A DNA stretch of 64,000 nucleotides, taken from contig NZ_JACHLI010000021.1 in assembly GCF_014204515.1 (NCBI RefSeq), positions 52,768 through 116,767 on the forward strand. Direction: 5' to 3'. This document shows positions 17,172-26,360 of this stretch, piece after piece (position 1 is the first letter of the stretch; each line of letters begins with the position of its first letter). A model generated the notes under the pieces. That model saw only the letters and a program-made list of their open reading frames with translations. It was not told the origin of the DNA and did no database searches. The stretch is from Pseudomonas nitroreducens (GTDB lineage: Bacteria; Pseudomonadota; Gammaproteobacteria; Pseudomonadales; Pseudomonadaceae). The position numbers and the translations under genes were made by a program.

Positions 17172-19709
17172 ATGCCGTCAACCGTCAGTTCGTCGAGCAT
17201 GAATAGCCGCCGCGCCAAGCCGGCCGTCACGGCTGTGCCTTCCGCGCTCGCCCTGTGGGTGCCGGCACTGCTGCTGTTCGTCTCCGGCGCTGCAGCGCTG
17301 GTGTTCCAGGTGTTGTGGGTCAAACAGCTGTCGCTGGTGGTGGGGGTGGAGGTGTACGCCGTCACCACTGCGATCAGTGCCTTCTTCGCCGGCCTGGCCC
17401 TGGGCGGGCTGCTTTTCGGTCGCCTGGCGGACCGCCTGGCGCGGCCGCTGCGGCTCTACGCGGGGCTGGAAATCCTGGTGGCGCTGCTGGCCGTCACGTC
17501 CAGCGTGGCGCTGGCCAATGCCGCCGCTACGTTCGCCTTCCTCGAGGAGGCCTTCGGCATCCTGGCCTGGACGCTGCCCTTTCTGCTGGTGGGCGTTCCG
17601 GCATTCTTCATGGGCGGTACGCTGCCGGTACTGGTGCGTGCCCTCGAACCCGCGGATGGCCAGATGGGCCGCGCGGGAGGCGGCCTGTACGCCGCCAACA
17701 CCGCCGGCGCCATCGCCGGCACATTGCTGGCGGCGTTCCTCCTGCTGCCGCTGCTGGGCGTATTCGGCAGCGCCCTGGCCGCGGCCGCCTGCAACCTGAT
17801 CGCCGCTGGCGGTGCGCTGGCGCTGCGGCGCGGGCCGAACCGGCCGCTGCTGGAAGAGGCGCCCATTGCCACACCGCGCAGCAAGGCCGCGCGCCTGGCC
17901 ATCGCCCTGTACTGCGTGGCCGGTGGCGTGGCGCTGGGTTACGAAGTGGTGTGGACGCAGTCGATCGTCCAGTTCATGAGTACCCGCACCTTCGCCTTCG
18001 CCGTGGTGCTGGCCACCTACCTGGGCGGGCTGGTGCTGGGCAGCGCGCTGTATGCGCGCCGCGCGGATCGCATCGGTGATCCCTGGGGCCTGTTCGGCCT
18101 GCTGATCGCTGCCGCCGGGCTGCTGGCCATCCTGCAGATCGCCGGGCTGGGCACCTGGCTGGTCGGCCTGCAGAGCCGCGCCGAATGGCTGGTGCAGCAA
18201 GCCGGCGGCAGCGAGCTGGCCGGCATGTGTGCGCGCTTCGCGGTGGCGGCTCTGTGCGTGGTGTTCCTGCCGACGACCCTGTTGGGCGCGGCATTCCCCA
18301 TCGCTCTGCGCCTGGCGGTGGATCGCCGCCATGTGGGGCGCGATGTGGGAACGGTGGTGGCGCTCAACACCCTGGGCGGCATCGCCGGGGTCATGCTCAC
18401 CGGTTTCGTCCTGGTACCGCAGCTGGGCCTGGTACGAACCCTGGCCGTCCTCGGTGCGCTGGCGGCGCTTGTCGGCCTGCTCGCGACTTGGCGTGGCGAG
18501 GGCGTGGGCAGGGGCCTGCGCTTCGCCGTGGCCGGCGTGGCCGTGTTGACGGTGGCGGTTGGAGCGCTGACGTCGCCGCAGCACCTGGCGGAACTGATGC
18601 CGGGCGCGCGCAACGGGCAGATCAGCTTCTACGCCGAAGGCCGTGGCGGCACCGTGGCCGTGGTGGAGCAGGGCAGCGGCGACAACCGTTTCAGCCGGCT
18701 GTACATCCAGGGCGTGTCCAACACCGGCGACGCCATGCCATCGCTGCGCTACATGCGTCTGCAGGCGTTGCTGCCGCTGCTCATCCACAACGGCGAGCCG
18801 CGCTCAGCGCTGGTGATCGGCTTCGGTACCGGCATCACCGCTGGCGCCCTGCTGCGCTACCGCGACCTGCAACACCCGGTGGTGGCCGAGCTGTTGCCCG
18901 AAGTGCTGGCCGCCGCGCCGCGCTTCAAGGGCAACTTCGACGCGATCCACGATGCGCGCCTGGACATCCGCCTGCGCGATGGCCGTCGCGAACTCCTGCG
19001 CAGCGCCGAGCGCTACGACATGATCACCCTGGAGCCGCCGCCACCTTCCGCGGCCGGTGTGGTCAACCTGTATTCCCGCGACTTCTACCAGCTGGCCGCC
19101 GCGCGCCTGGAGGAGGGCGGGGTGGTCGCCCAGTGGCTGCCGTTGCCGACCCAGAACGACGAGGAAAGCCGCTCGCTGGTGCGCAGCTTCATCGACGTCT
19201 TCCCCTACGCCACGCTCTGGACCACGGAGTTCCACGAGATGCTGCTGGTGGGTTCATTACAGCCACTGCAGCTGGACGTAACGACCATCCGCAAGCGCTT
19301 CGAGCAACCGGAGGTGGCCGCCGCGCTGGGCGAAGTCGGGGTCGACTCCGTCGAGGCCCTGCTTGCCACCTGGATTACCGATCGCGCCGGCCTTGAACGC
19401 TATGCCGGCGATGCCCGGCCGGTCACCGACGACCAGCCGCGCATCGAGTACGCGCCCTGGGTCCGCCCGAAGGAAATCGCCCGCGTCCTGCCGACCCTGC
19501 TCGCCCTGCGCACGCCGCCGCCCCTGGAGAACGCGGTGCCGTCGGTACAGGCGGCGGTCAACGACTACTGGCTGCGGCTGCGGCGCTTCTACGACCTGAG
19601 CCTGCACGCCTACCGTGGCGACCGCCAGGCCTGGGCGCGCGATGCCCGCCAGGTGGTGCTGGATGACGGCGATAACCCCTACTACCAATGGTTCCTGGGG
19701 GCGCGCTGA
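17172..19709 (+). CDS. Membrane protein fused to spermidine-synthase-like domain
   Basis: An 845-residue protein. The N-terminal ~470 residues carry many hydrophobic segments in two blocks (ALWVPALLLFVSGAAALVFQ, later YCVAGGVALGYEVVW), resembling the MFS-like transporter half of fused spermidine synthases. The C-terminal part has a Rossmann SAM-binding core (ALVIGFGTGITAGALL). Where true spermidine synthases have a catalytic Asp-containing DSSDP-like motif, this protein reads TLEPPPPSAAG, so aminopropyl transfer is doubtful. It follows the arylsulfatase by 94 bases. Such fusions are widespread and largely uncharacterised; small-molecule export or methylation are possible roles. Confidence 0.8.
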   Translation: MPSTVSSSSMNSRRAKPAVTAVPSALALWVPALLLFVSGAAALVFQVLWVKQLSLVVGVEVYAVTTAISAFFAGLALGGLLFGRLADRLARPLRLYAGLEILVALLAVTSSVALANAAATFAFLEEAFGILAWTLPFLLVGVPAFFMGGTLPVLVRALEPADGQMGRAGGGLYAANTAGAIAGTLLAAFLLLPLLGVFGSALAAAACNLIAAGGALALRRGPNRPLLEEAPIATPRSKAARLAIALYCVAGGVALGYEVVWTQSIVQFMSTRTFAFAVVLATYLGGLVLGSALYARRADRIGDPWGLFGLLIAAAGLLAILQIAGLGTWLVGLQSRAEWLVQQAGGSELAGMCARFAVAALCVVFLPTTLLGAAFPIALRLAVDRRHVGRDVGTVVALNTLGGIAGVMLTGFVLVPQLGLVRTLAVLGALAALVGLLATWRGEGVGRGLRFAVAGVAVLTVAVGALTSPQHLAELMPGARNGQISFYAEGRGGTVAVVEQGSGDNRFSRLYIQGVSNTGDAMPSLRYMRLQALLPLLIHNGEPRSALVIGFGTGITAGALLRYRDLQHPVVAELLPEVLAAAPRFKGNFDAIHDARLDIRLRDGRRELLRSAERYDMITLEPPPPSAAGVVNLYSRDFYQLAAARLEEGGVVAQWLPLPTQNDEESRSLVRSFIDVFPYATLWTTEFHEMLLVGSLQPLQLDVTTIRKRFEQPEVAAALGEVGVDSVEALLATWITDRAGLERYAGDARPVTDDQPRIEYAPWVRPKEIARVLPTLLALRTPPPLENAVPSVQAAVNDYWLRLRRFYDLSLHAYRGDRQAWARDARQVVLDDGDNPYYQWFLGAR

Positions 19710-20105
19710 ATGTTCGCCCCAGGCCGCAACTGCACCAATCGGCGAGGCTCCGGCAATTGCGATTTGCGATGGACGTCCCACCGCGCAATGGCGGTTATCG
19801 AAGCCCTGTCTAGACTCCAATCGTTCCGCTGCGGAGCACGCAATGCCGAGTGTGAGACAGACCCTCCTCACTGCAGTTCGCCGATTCGACTCCGTCCAAC
19901 GCTTCCCATGAATGCAAGGACGTCGATGATGAATGACGCGTTGAAAAAACTGCCGACTCCAGCCCGCCCATCCATTCCCCGTCGCGCTGCGCCTGCAGGT
20001 TAGCGAAGACGCCTGCCATGACCAGACCTGGAAACCGGTCGACCTCGTGAAGGCGAAGAGCATCCCCCATTAGAAACCACCCCGTCGATTCCAAGGAGCG
20101 TATCC
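19710..20105. other. Intergenic region, no gene recognised
   Basis: 396 bases between the fused membrane protein and the lipoprotein gene. Only short overlapping open frames are present, with no ribosome-binding site or recognisable product. It probably contains the promoter of the lipoprotein gene, which has AAGGAG directly before its ATG. No repeat or structured RNA was recognised. Confidence 0.5.
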
Positions 20106-20777
20106 ATGCAAATCAAGACCCTGGCCGCCACCCTGTGCCTGACGACTCTCGTGTTGTCCGGCTGCGCCAGCAAGTACGTGGCGCCGGAGCAGTATTCCGG
20201 CTTCCTCAAGGACTACAGCGTGCTCAAGGAGGACAAGTCGCCGTCCGGTGCGCCGGTGCGGCGCTGGATCGATCCGCAGGTGGACGTCAACAAGTTCACC
20301 AAGGTCTTCGTCGAGCGCAGCCAGCTCTACCCGCAGCCGCAACCGTCGGAGAAGATTCCGCAGAGCACCCTCGATGGCATCACCCAGTACTACGATCAGG
20401 TGCTGATGACGGAATTCTCCAAGGTCCTGCCGCTGGCCACCGGGCCGGGTGAGGGCGTGCTGGTGGTGCGCCCGGCGATCACCGCGGTGAGCGCCTCCAC
20501 CAAGGGCCTGCAGCCTTACGAGGTGATCCCCATCGCGCTGATCGCCGCGGGCGTGAGCACCGCCACCGGCATCCGCGACCAGGACACCAGCCTGGCCACG
20601 GAAGCGGCGTTCATCGACGCCGACAGCGGCAAGGTGGTCGCCGAAGTCGTGCGCAAGGGCGCCGGCGCGGAGCTGGAAAACTCCTCCCAGGTCATGACCG
20701 CCAACGACGCCAAGGCAGTGCTCAGCGGTTGGGCCAAGGACATGGTGGCGACCTTCCAGCAGCTCAAATCCAAGTGA
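20106..20777 (+). CDS. DUF3313-family lipoprotein
   Basis: A 223-residue protein with ribosome-binding site AAGGAG and a type II signal peptide (MQIKTLAATLCLTTLVLSGC, lipobox LSGC). The mature part (YSGFLKDYSVLKEDKSPSGA, VRPAITAVSASTKGLQ, ATGIRDQDTSLATEAAFID) matches the DUF3313 pattern of outer-membrane lipoproteins. The two residues after Cys are Ala-Ser, consistent with outer-membrane location. It stands alone, with its own likely promoter, ahead of the FadL-type porin. The molecular function of the family is unknown. Confidence 0.75.
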   Translation: MQIKTLAATLCLTTLVLSGCASKYVAPEQYSGFLKDYSVLKEDKSPSGAPVRRWIDPQVDVNKFTKVFVERSQLYPQPQPSEKIPQSTLDGITQYYDQVLMTEFSKVLPLATGPGEGVLVVRPAITAVSASTKGLQPYEVIPIALIAAGVSTATGIRDQDTSLATEAAFIDADSGKVVAEVVRKGAGAELENSSQVMTANDAKAVLSGWAKDMVATFQQLKSK

Positions 20778-20869
20778 CGGCAGCCTAGCGGGCGAGGCGG
20801 CCGGTGCAGCGTACCGGCCGCTTCCGTCCCACGGGGCAATACGGAACTGCCCAGCACCGAGGTAGCAGC

Positions 20870-22153
20870 ATGACCCCCCATCGCGCCCTGATCCGCCCGC
20901 TCGCCCTGGGGCTGAGCCTGGCCTCGAGCCAGGCCCTGGCCGGCGGCATCCTGATCTACGAAACCGGGCAGGAAGGCAACGGCCTGGCCAACGCTGGCGC
21001 GGCCGCGCTGCCCAGCGACCCGAGCATCCTGATGAGCAACCCGGCCGGCATTGCCGAACTCAAGGGCACGCAACTGAGCGCCAACGCCCAGGTCATCCTC
21101 GGCGACATCCGCTTCTCCCGTGACAGCAACAACCAGTTCGACGGCAACGAAGGCGGCAACGCGCTGCAATGGCTGCCCGGTTCGAGCCTGTTCATCAGCC
21201 ACCAGCTCGACGAACGTTCCGCCATCGGCTTCGGCATGTACGGCAACTTCGGCCTGGCGGTGAACTACGACGATGACTGGGCGGGGCGCTACTTCACCCA
21301 GGAATCGGCAGTGATCGGCGTGTCCTTCCAGCCCACCATTGCCCACAAATTCACTGACCAACTCTCGGTCGGCATCGGCCCACGCATCGTCTACGGCTAC
21401 TACCGCACGGAAGTGGCGATCAACAACAACCTGCTGGGCCTGCGCGACAGCCCGGACGGCCAGCTGGAATACAAGGACACCGACGTCGGCACCGGCGTCA
21501 ACGTCGGCCTGCTCTACGATCTCAGCGAACGCACCAAGATCGGCCTCGCCTACACCAGCAAGGTCAAGCTGGAGTTCAAGGACAGCCCCGACGTGCGCAA
21601 GGTCAGCAACCCGATCATCAACGCCGCCCTCAATCGCCTGGATGTCGACTCCCTGGAACTGGACATGAACGTCCCGCAGACGGCGACCCTGAGCATCGCC
21701 CACCAGCTGGACGAACAGTGGAAGCTGCTGGGCAGCCTCGGCTGGCAGGACTGGAGCGACTTCGGCCAGATCGGCGTGGAGGTGGACGCCAACGCCGGCG
21801 GCGTGGACCGCACCGTCGACCGCCAGTACAAGGACACCTGGCACGCCTCGGTGGGCACCCAGTACCAGATCGACCCGCGCCTGCGCTGGAGCCTGGGCCT
21901 GGGCTACGACAGCTCGGCGGTGGACGACAAGGACCGCACCGTCGACAACCCCATGGGCGAAGCCTGGCGCCTGGCGACCGGGATCAACTACCAGCTCGAC
22001 GAAGGCCTGGACGTGCACCTGGCCTACACACTCGTCTGGCTCGGCGACATGGACGACGAGCAGACCAAGTCGCGCTCCGGCGAAACCCTGTCGGGCACCT
22101 ACCACAATGCCGCCCTGCACATCCTCGGCGGCGGGGCGACCTGGCGCTTCTGA
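20870..22153 (+). CDS. FadL/OmpP1-family outer-membrane transporter
   Basis: A 427-residue protein from the ATG at 20870 (GAGG upstream). The signal peptide ends at QALAGG, and the mature N-terminus GGILIYETGQEGNGLANAGA followed by ALPSDPSILMSNPAGIAEL is the family's typical hatch region (usually GlyAspxGly- and NPA-containing; NPAG here). The remainder alternates like a 14-strand barrel and ends in GGGATWRF with the terminal Phe of outer-membrane proteins. FadL proteins transport long-chain fatty acids and other hydrophobic compounds. The substrate is unknown here and no catabolic genes adjoin. Confidence 0.85.
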   Translation: MTPHRALIRPLALGLSLASSQALAGGILIYETGQEGNGLANAGAAALPSDPSILMSNPAGIAELKGTQLSANAQVILGDIRFSRDSNNQFDGNEGGNALQWLPGSSLFISHQLDERSAIGFGMYGNFGLAVNYDDDWAGRYFTQESAVIGVSFQPTIAHKFTDQLSVGIGPRIVYGYYRTEVAINNNLLGLRDSPDGQLEYKDTDVGTGVNVGLLYDLSERTKIGLAYTSKVKLEFKDSPDVRKVSNPIINAALNRLDVDSLELDMNVPQTATLSIAHQLDEQWKLLGSLGWQDWSDFGQIGVEVDANAGGVDRTVDRQYKDTWHASVGTQYQIDPRLRWSLGLGYDSSAVDDKDRTVDNPMGEAWRLATGINYQLDEGLDVHLAYTLVWLGDMDDEQTKSRSGETLSGTYHNAALHILGGGATWRF

Positions 22154-22212
22154 TGCTCCGGCAGCCCTTGCCCGTGCGGGCTGAGGTCTGCCCGGTGCAG
22201 AACTCCCCCGGC

Positions 22213-22256
22213 AGGAGCGGGCTACGCCCGCGATCCGCCGGCAGGACCGGCGCTAC
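22213..22256. repeat. REP-type palindromic repeat
   Basis: Two consecutive imperfect palindromes (GGAGCGGGCTACGCCCGCG, then CCGCCGGCAGGACCGGCG) downstream of the FadL-type gene. The same arrangement recurs at 29141-29187. This is the style of Pseudomonas extragenic palindromes (REP/BIME). Confidence 0.65.
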
Positions 22257-22393
22257 TCCACCCGCAATCGACCGCCGCCAACCCCAGCCCAATCCGGCGA
22301 CCACCCATCAGCACACCCTCACCAGCGCAAGCACCTGTCCCATCATCATCGGCCACCGTCCAACAACCTCTCGCCACTCCGAGGAACTCCACC

Positions 22394-22735
22394 ATGGCCA
22401 GATACCTGATCTCCTTCCCCAGCGCCGCCATGGTCGTGCCTGACAACGAACTGCAGGCCGTCGGCCACGCCGCCCACGCCGTCATCGAGGAGGCCAGGGC
22501 CGCCGGTGTCTACGTGTTTGGCGGCGGCATCGACGAAGCCGTGCCGCCCGTGCTGGTCAGCGCCGACGGCTCGGTCACCCCAGGCGGCTACCCCTGGGCC
22601 CCCACGCTGGATGGCGGCTTCACCGTGCTCGAACTGCCCTGCGTCGGCGACGCCATCGCCTGGGCGGCGCGCCTGGCGAAGGCCTGCCGCTGTCCGCAGG
22701 AGCTGCGGGTGTTCGGGTTTGATCCGAGGGCTTAG
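22394..22735 (+). CDS. YCII-related (DGPF-like) protein
   Basis: A 113-residue soluble protein with AGGA before its ATG. The compact ferredoxin-like pattern (MARYLISFPSAAMVVP, EARAAGVYVFGGGIDEAVPP, GGYPWAPTLDGGFTVLELP) matches YCII-related proteins, which often accompany ECF sigma factors, though none is present here. The conserved GGG-DGGF elements are visible. It may be an enzyme of the muconolactone-isomerase-like fold; the function is unknown. It lies downstream of a REP repeat and just before the AT-richer island. Confidence 0.75.
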   Translation: MARYLISFPSAAMVVPDNELQAVGHAAHAVIEEARAAGVYVFGGGIDEAVPPVLVSADGSVTPGGYPWAPTLDGGFTVLELPCVGDAIAWAARLAKACRCPQELRVFGFDPRA

Positions 22736-22923
22736 CGCGGGGATGGGATGTTTTGCGACCGGCCTCGGGGCAAGGTGCGCCGGGGCGGGCAAAGGCAGTT
22801 ATCGGCCAGAAGCGGACGTTCGACTCATACTGCTGGTAGCTATTCACGGCTGTCCTGCACAAATGCGATCCTACCGCCAAACGGAACAGATACCGCAAGC
22901 AACCGGAAGCAGGACTACTCAAA

Positions 22924-23454
22924 ATGGATATCCGCTTGGGCATCATTCTTCCCCAACACCGCCGGAAGTCTCTGTTCGTCGACGGTGTTGTCGAAACGAG
23001 GACGTGGGGCGATGAGATCATTCCCGCAGAAGAGCCTTGGCTGGCGTTCGAAGCGCTTCCGTCCGTGAAGTTTCGCAGCTATTCACCTGTTCCTGGTTGG
23101 CTTCGCGACAAACTCTCTCTGCCACTACAAGCGGAAGACCTTGAACAAGTGGTTATGGAGGGTCAGCGCATCATCGACTATGCAGAACTCCTCCAGGAGA
23201 AATGCTTCGCGGATGAATGGGATGAGTTCTCCGCGAACCACGGCGACGGGGCGCTTCATACTCAGCAATTCGAAGCTGGGCTAACGGCTTTGCTACGTCA
23301 GATTGGATATTGCGCATTGGTATTTGCCAGCAATGACGACATTAATGACTTCCGTATCCTTTCCCTCGAGCAACTCGTTGAATTGCTTAGAGAGTCGCTT
23401 GCATCGCCGTGGCGATCCAAAGGCTTTTGTATCTCGGTACGTTTCTCAGACTGA
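22924..23454 (+). CDS. Hypothetical protein, first gene of AT-richer island
   Basis: A 176-residue soluble, acidic protein (MDIRLGIILPQHRRKSLFVD; ends SKGFCISVRFSD) with no signal peptide or membrane span. Codon usage is clearly less GC3-biased than in flanking genes, as in the rest of 22.9-28.0 kb. No family was recognised. Size, acidity and company of small orphan genes resemble immunity proteins of polymorphic toxins, but no toxin is encoded nearby, so that is only a hypothesis. There is no strong ribosome-binding site before the ATG. Confidence 0.55.
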   Translation: MDIRLGIILPQHRRKSLFVDGVVETRTWGDEIIPAEEPWLAFEALPSVKFRSYSPVPGWLRDKLSLPLQAEDLEQVVMEGQRIIDYAELLQEKCFADEWDEFSANHGDGALHTQQFEAGLTALLRQIGYCALVFASNDDINDFRILSLEQLVELLRESLASPWRSKGFCISVRFSD

Positions 23455-23671
23455 AGCGATCTCGTTTCGACTTTACGAAAAACTCTGCCACTTCAGCAGT
23501 GATGCTGGTTTGGCGTGGGTAGCGGACTCTCGCCACGGGCAGCACACGGCCAGAAGCAGATAGCCGTTCGCTCGAGAACGTCACACTACAGGGTGAATCT
23601 TCAGGCGTGCTCCCGCTATACTCGCGGAAGGCTCTGAGCGAGAGCATGGGTAAACCTGAAGAGTAAGCACG

Positions 23672-23950
23672 GTGGAAATAAAGTATCCGGTTCTACGAAA
23701 TCTTTTGATTTCAGTTTTCTCTGTGGAGGTCGGTCTTTCCGAAGAGTTGGAGATGGCTTTTACGGAGTGTTACCTCCAGAACACGGAAGTGCGACTAGCT
23801 CTTAGAGATGAATTGATTGCATTTGAGGCGAGCGGCGAATCATGGAGAGAGCTGCTCGATAATGAGAGCTGGTGTGTTGCTCCAACCGATTCGGAAGACG
23901 AGGCGCGAGAGTACATCATGGAAATATTTGGCGCCCGAGTGTTGAGCTGA
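23672..23950 (+). CDS. Small hypothetical protein (immunity-like)
   Basis: A 92-residue acidic protein starting with GTG at 23672, with GAAGAG about 8 bases upstream. The sequence YPVLRNLLISVFSVEVGLSE, then ESWRELLDNESW, is helical and resembles in size and style the small CdiI-type immunity proteins. That resemblance is by eye and weak. It is preceded by about 217 noncoding bases that could hold its own promoter. It is AT-richer than core genes. No toxin partner is adjacent. Confidence 0.5.
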   Translation: MEIKYPVLRNLLISVFSVEVGLSEELEMAFTECYLQNTEVRLALRDELIAFEASGESWRELLDNESWCVAPTDSEDEAREYIMEIFGARVLS

Positions 23951-24088
23951 GACTGAGGAGCAGGCTGGCCACAAAGGATCATGGTGGATAGCTTGAAAGT
24001 CCGCTTCGGGCCGGCAGCGGCCTCTCGCCTGGAGCTACAGTCGGCCAGAATCGGGCTTTTAGATTCTAGTGAAGAATTTAATTATTAA

Positions 24089-24472
24089 CTAAACTGCTTT
24101 AGCAGGAACCCCCTGCTCACGAAGAAGTTTTTCCAGTTCATCTGAAAAATCAAGAAATCCATCAGCAGGAATCTCTTTCGAAGCTAACAGTGCCCTAACC
24201 GACGGAGCTAAATAAGGAAAAATTTCCGCTAAGTCTTTTTTTACCCATCCAGAAATGCTGAAACACACTGGATCTGTATCTTCTTCTCCGCTTCTTCCGA
24301 CAAGAGCGTACTCAACTTCGCCCAGCCTTAAAATATAGGCGGGAAATTCCTCGTAGCGCCCGGATTGATCCCATTCCAAGTTGATATCTTTTATTGCTGC
24401 CGCAACTAAATCGGCCAACTTATTTAGTTCCCCTTCAACAAGAATTTCAGCGCCAGCAGCTACTCTAAACAT
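24089..24472 (-). CDS. Hypothetical protein, second gene of two-gene minus unit
   Basis: A 127-residue acidic soluble protein with GGAG six bases before its ATG, starting 18 bases after the stop of the 250-residue gene at 24491, so the two are probably co-transcribed. It contains DINLEWDQSGRYEEFPAYIL and a C-terminal helical segment (FSDELEKLLREQGVPA). No signal peptide or known domain was recognised. The AT-rich codon use fits the island's foreign character. Role unknown; an accessory immunity protein is one possibility. Confidence 0.5.
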   Translation of the reverse strand: MFRVAAGAEILVEGELNKLADLVAAAIKDINLEWDQSGRYEEFPAYILRLGEVEYALVGRSGEEDTDPVCFSISGWVKKDLAEIFPYLAPSVRALLASKEIPADGFLDFSDELEKLLREQGVPAKAV

Positions 24473-24490
24473 GTCGAACTCCGATAGTTG

Positions 24491-25243
24491 TTAACCAATT
24501 ACACACAGTGCGTATATTCGTTGGTCAGGCCGATAATCTATTGGGACACCCCAGCCAGTTACCTCCATCACACCGAATTTCTCGTCAGTGTAGAACCACT
24601 GCTCGTTATCGTCGTATTCCAATTCGGTAAGGCTTAACAAATCCACGATAAAATGGCCGAGCCGAATATCGCCGGGGAGGCGCCCTTGGTAAATTAATGG
24701 CTCTGCCATGTCTCCCTGGAAGCTAAAATCATAGGCTTTTATCGCGCACAATCTTCCCTCTCTAAACATCAAGGATAGCGCGGGCATCTCTCGCTTAAAC
24801 TTACTTATCACACTCCGATCAGAGAGATGAAAATAGAGAATCCCCTCGCCATCTTCATCATCAAAATAGCTCTCCAGGCTTAGTAGTGGCCCCCTTGAAA
24901 ATCTGTATTCGTTCGAGCCAACCATATATCGAGACAGCACAAGATCAAGACTCTTTTTGCTGATGCCGATGGGTACTCCAGCTAGAGACGCGCCTGGTAC
25001 AATTGGCGCGTCCCATGAGATTGCAAATTGGAAGGTTTCCTTCTGAAGATAAGGGATGTCGCGCCCAATGATTGCTTCGATTTCCTCTGCTTCACCCAGA
25101 AAAGCTTCCGACAGCGAGTGGGTTATAGATTTGGCAATCCAAATTGGGGTCGTTGTTGTAATTACGATGTCCCCACTCTCTTCGATCTTCCTCAATGACT
25201 CCAGTATTACATCCACATACTTCTGATTCTCGATTTTGCTCAT
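24491..25243 (-). CDS. Hypothetical protein with duplicated N-terminus
   Basis: A 250-residue protein starting MSKIENQKYVDVILESLRKI. Its first ~70 residues and upstream sequence are repeated at 27667-28000, where the same N-terminus is joined to a different C-terminus. The unique C-terminal part (DAPIVPGASLAGVPIGISKK; ALCVIG end) looks like a soluble alpha/beta domain. No signal peptide or membrane span is visible. Shared-head, variable-tail architecture is typical of rapidly diversifying toxin/immunity or recombination-driven families; no known family was recognised. Confidence 0.55.
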   Translation of the reverse strand: MSKIENQKYVDVILESLRKIEESGDIVITTTTPIWIAKSITHSLSEAFLGEAEEIEAIIGRDIPYLQKETFQFAISWDAPIVPGASLAGVPIGISKKSLDLVLSRYMVGSNEYRFSRGPLLSLESYFDDEDGEGILYFHLSDRSVISKFKREMPALSLMFREGRLCAIKAYDFSFQGDMAEPLIYQGRLPGDIRLGHFIVDLLSLTELEYDDNEQWFYTDEKFGVMEVTGWGVPIDYRPDQRIYALCVIG

Positions 25244-25367
25244 GACTGGCCCATGGTCAATTTTTGTTTTTATGGCGCTGAGTTTTAGGAGGCTTCAGCG
25301 CGAATCCGGCTAAAAATTGGCAACCTGTGCATTCTGACATCATGGGGAAAACATCCGCTATGGGTCG
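25034..25367. repeat. Long direct repeat A, copy 1
   Basis: 334 bases aligned without gaps to 27667-28000, with about 24 differences counted by eye (roughly 93% identity). It covers the first 70 codons of the 250-residue gene (minus strand) and about 124 bases upstream. The noncoding part is better conserved (about 5 differences) than the coding part (about 19). Confidence 0.9.
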
Positions 25368-25692
25368 AAAGCATCCCCAGGATGAGGCTGCCTCTACCGA
25401 TCGATCACGAGCTTGCCTGAACTACTCGCTTGGCGACTGCCTGGAGGATCCAGCCGATGGTTTCGGCGGGGATGCGGGTGATTTTGCTGTCTATGTAGGA
25501 CGCCAGCTCGTCGACGTGGACGTAGATGCCTTTGGGCTCGAGTTCCTTGAGGAACATGCGTCCGTCGTTGCCGAAGGTGAGGAGGAAGCGGGAGGCGGCG
25601 AGCTGCTTCCTTAAATAGATGTTGCGATCGAAGGCATTGAGCTCGGCCGGTGATGCTAACGGTTCTAGAGTAGGAAAATAAATCTGTCCCCT
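25355..25692. repeat. Direct repeat B, copy 1
   Basis: About 335 bases related to 26361-26697 with scattered substitutions and small indels. Both copies end in GGAAAATAAATCTGTCCCC and begin with a GCT-T/A-GGG-CGAAAGCA segment. This copy abuts repeat A copy 1 and lies directly downstream of the 143-residue gene. Confidence 0.8.
25405..25692 (-). pseudogene. Headless coding remnant inside repeat B
   Basis: On the minus strand this copy holds 95 sense codons ending at TGA 25405, including FDRNIYLRKQLAASRFLLTF and IDSKITRIPAETIGWILQ. It has no start codon, because it follows in frame directly after the TAA of the 143-residue gene (25693-25695). Codon pattern and conservation with copy B2 indicate it once was coding. 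Copy B2 preserves the same peptide but has a 2-base deletion after LKELEPKGIY. It is probably the C-terminal fragment of a degraded gene; the family was not recognised. Read-through of the single TAA would produce a fusion, but nothing suggests this happens. Confidence 0.5.
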
Positions 25693-26124
25693 TTACCCCT
25701 TTAGTCTTGAGCTGGCATTCCACTCAAAATGAGCCAGGAGCTCATCAACCATAGCGTTCCCCGACGGAATCATGGCCTTGAAACTTCCACTCAGCAGCGC
25801 GTCCTCCACTGCGTCTCGAACCGTCATATCGAGGTCAATTCGAGTCACCGTCCAGTTCAGATCAAAGAACGCAATACTCACGGGAATCTCACCGAACTCC
25901 TCCTGGAATTCATCAATATGCTGTCGCTCGCGCTTGGTCATTTCCACGAAAAGCAATTTGACCACTGCATCCATAGCGGCGGTTTGCATTGGAGCCACGT
26001 CACCTTCCTGGCCCGACCACAGGGTTGGCTCGGCAAGATGGATAAGCTCACTCGATCCAGTTTTGCGTACACGCTCAGCAAAGCAAGCGTTAGGTGAAAT
26101 CAAGAAGTGAACTGTACGCTGCAT
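25693..26124 (-). CDS. Hypothetical protein (143 aa) in repeat-rich island
   Basis: The ATG at 26124 was preferred to an upstream start at 26187 because GAGGAA lies 8-10 bases before it. The product (MQRTVHFLISPNACFAERVR; IPVSIAFFDLNWTVTRIDLD) is a 143-residue soluble alpha/beta-looking protein without a signal peptide. It is flanked downstream by repeat B copy 1, just as the broken gene at 26743-27162 is followed by copy 2, suggesting cassette-like units of one small gene plus a B repeat. No family was recognised. Confidence 0.55.
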   Translation of the reverse strand: MQRTVHFLISPNACFAERVRKTGSSELIHLAEPTLWSGQEGDVAPMQTAAMDAVVKLLFVEMTKRERQHIDEFQEEFGEIPVSIAFFDLNWTVTRIDLDMTVRDAVEDALLSGSFKAMIPSGNAMVDELLAHFEWNASSRLKG

Positions 26125-26360
26125 TTTCCCATTCCTCGAAATTTCATCATGATCCTGCGTGCTAAGGCAGTCGTGTGGTCGAGTCACTCAACTTGAAGTT
26201 CTGCTTCGCCGTCTATAGCCGGCGCATTTTTGCATTCTGCTGTCAGGGAAGTGTGTGCTCGATATTACTGTAAACATCACCACTGTATAGCGCCTTGGCG
26301 AGACTTTTCGGGCCTTTACTGCGCTGCTCATTCGACGACTGAATTCATCCGCGCAAGGCC

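Noticed and set aside
15521..17368. 615-residue minus-strand frame over the arylsulfatase
   Set aside because: Shadow of the sulfatase gene, Val/Leu/Gly/Arg-rich, no domain or ribosome-binding site.
25327..25614. 95-residue plus-strand frame in repeat B
   Set aside because: Antisense to the conserved remnant coding frame; acidic low-complexity and not shared with copy B2.
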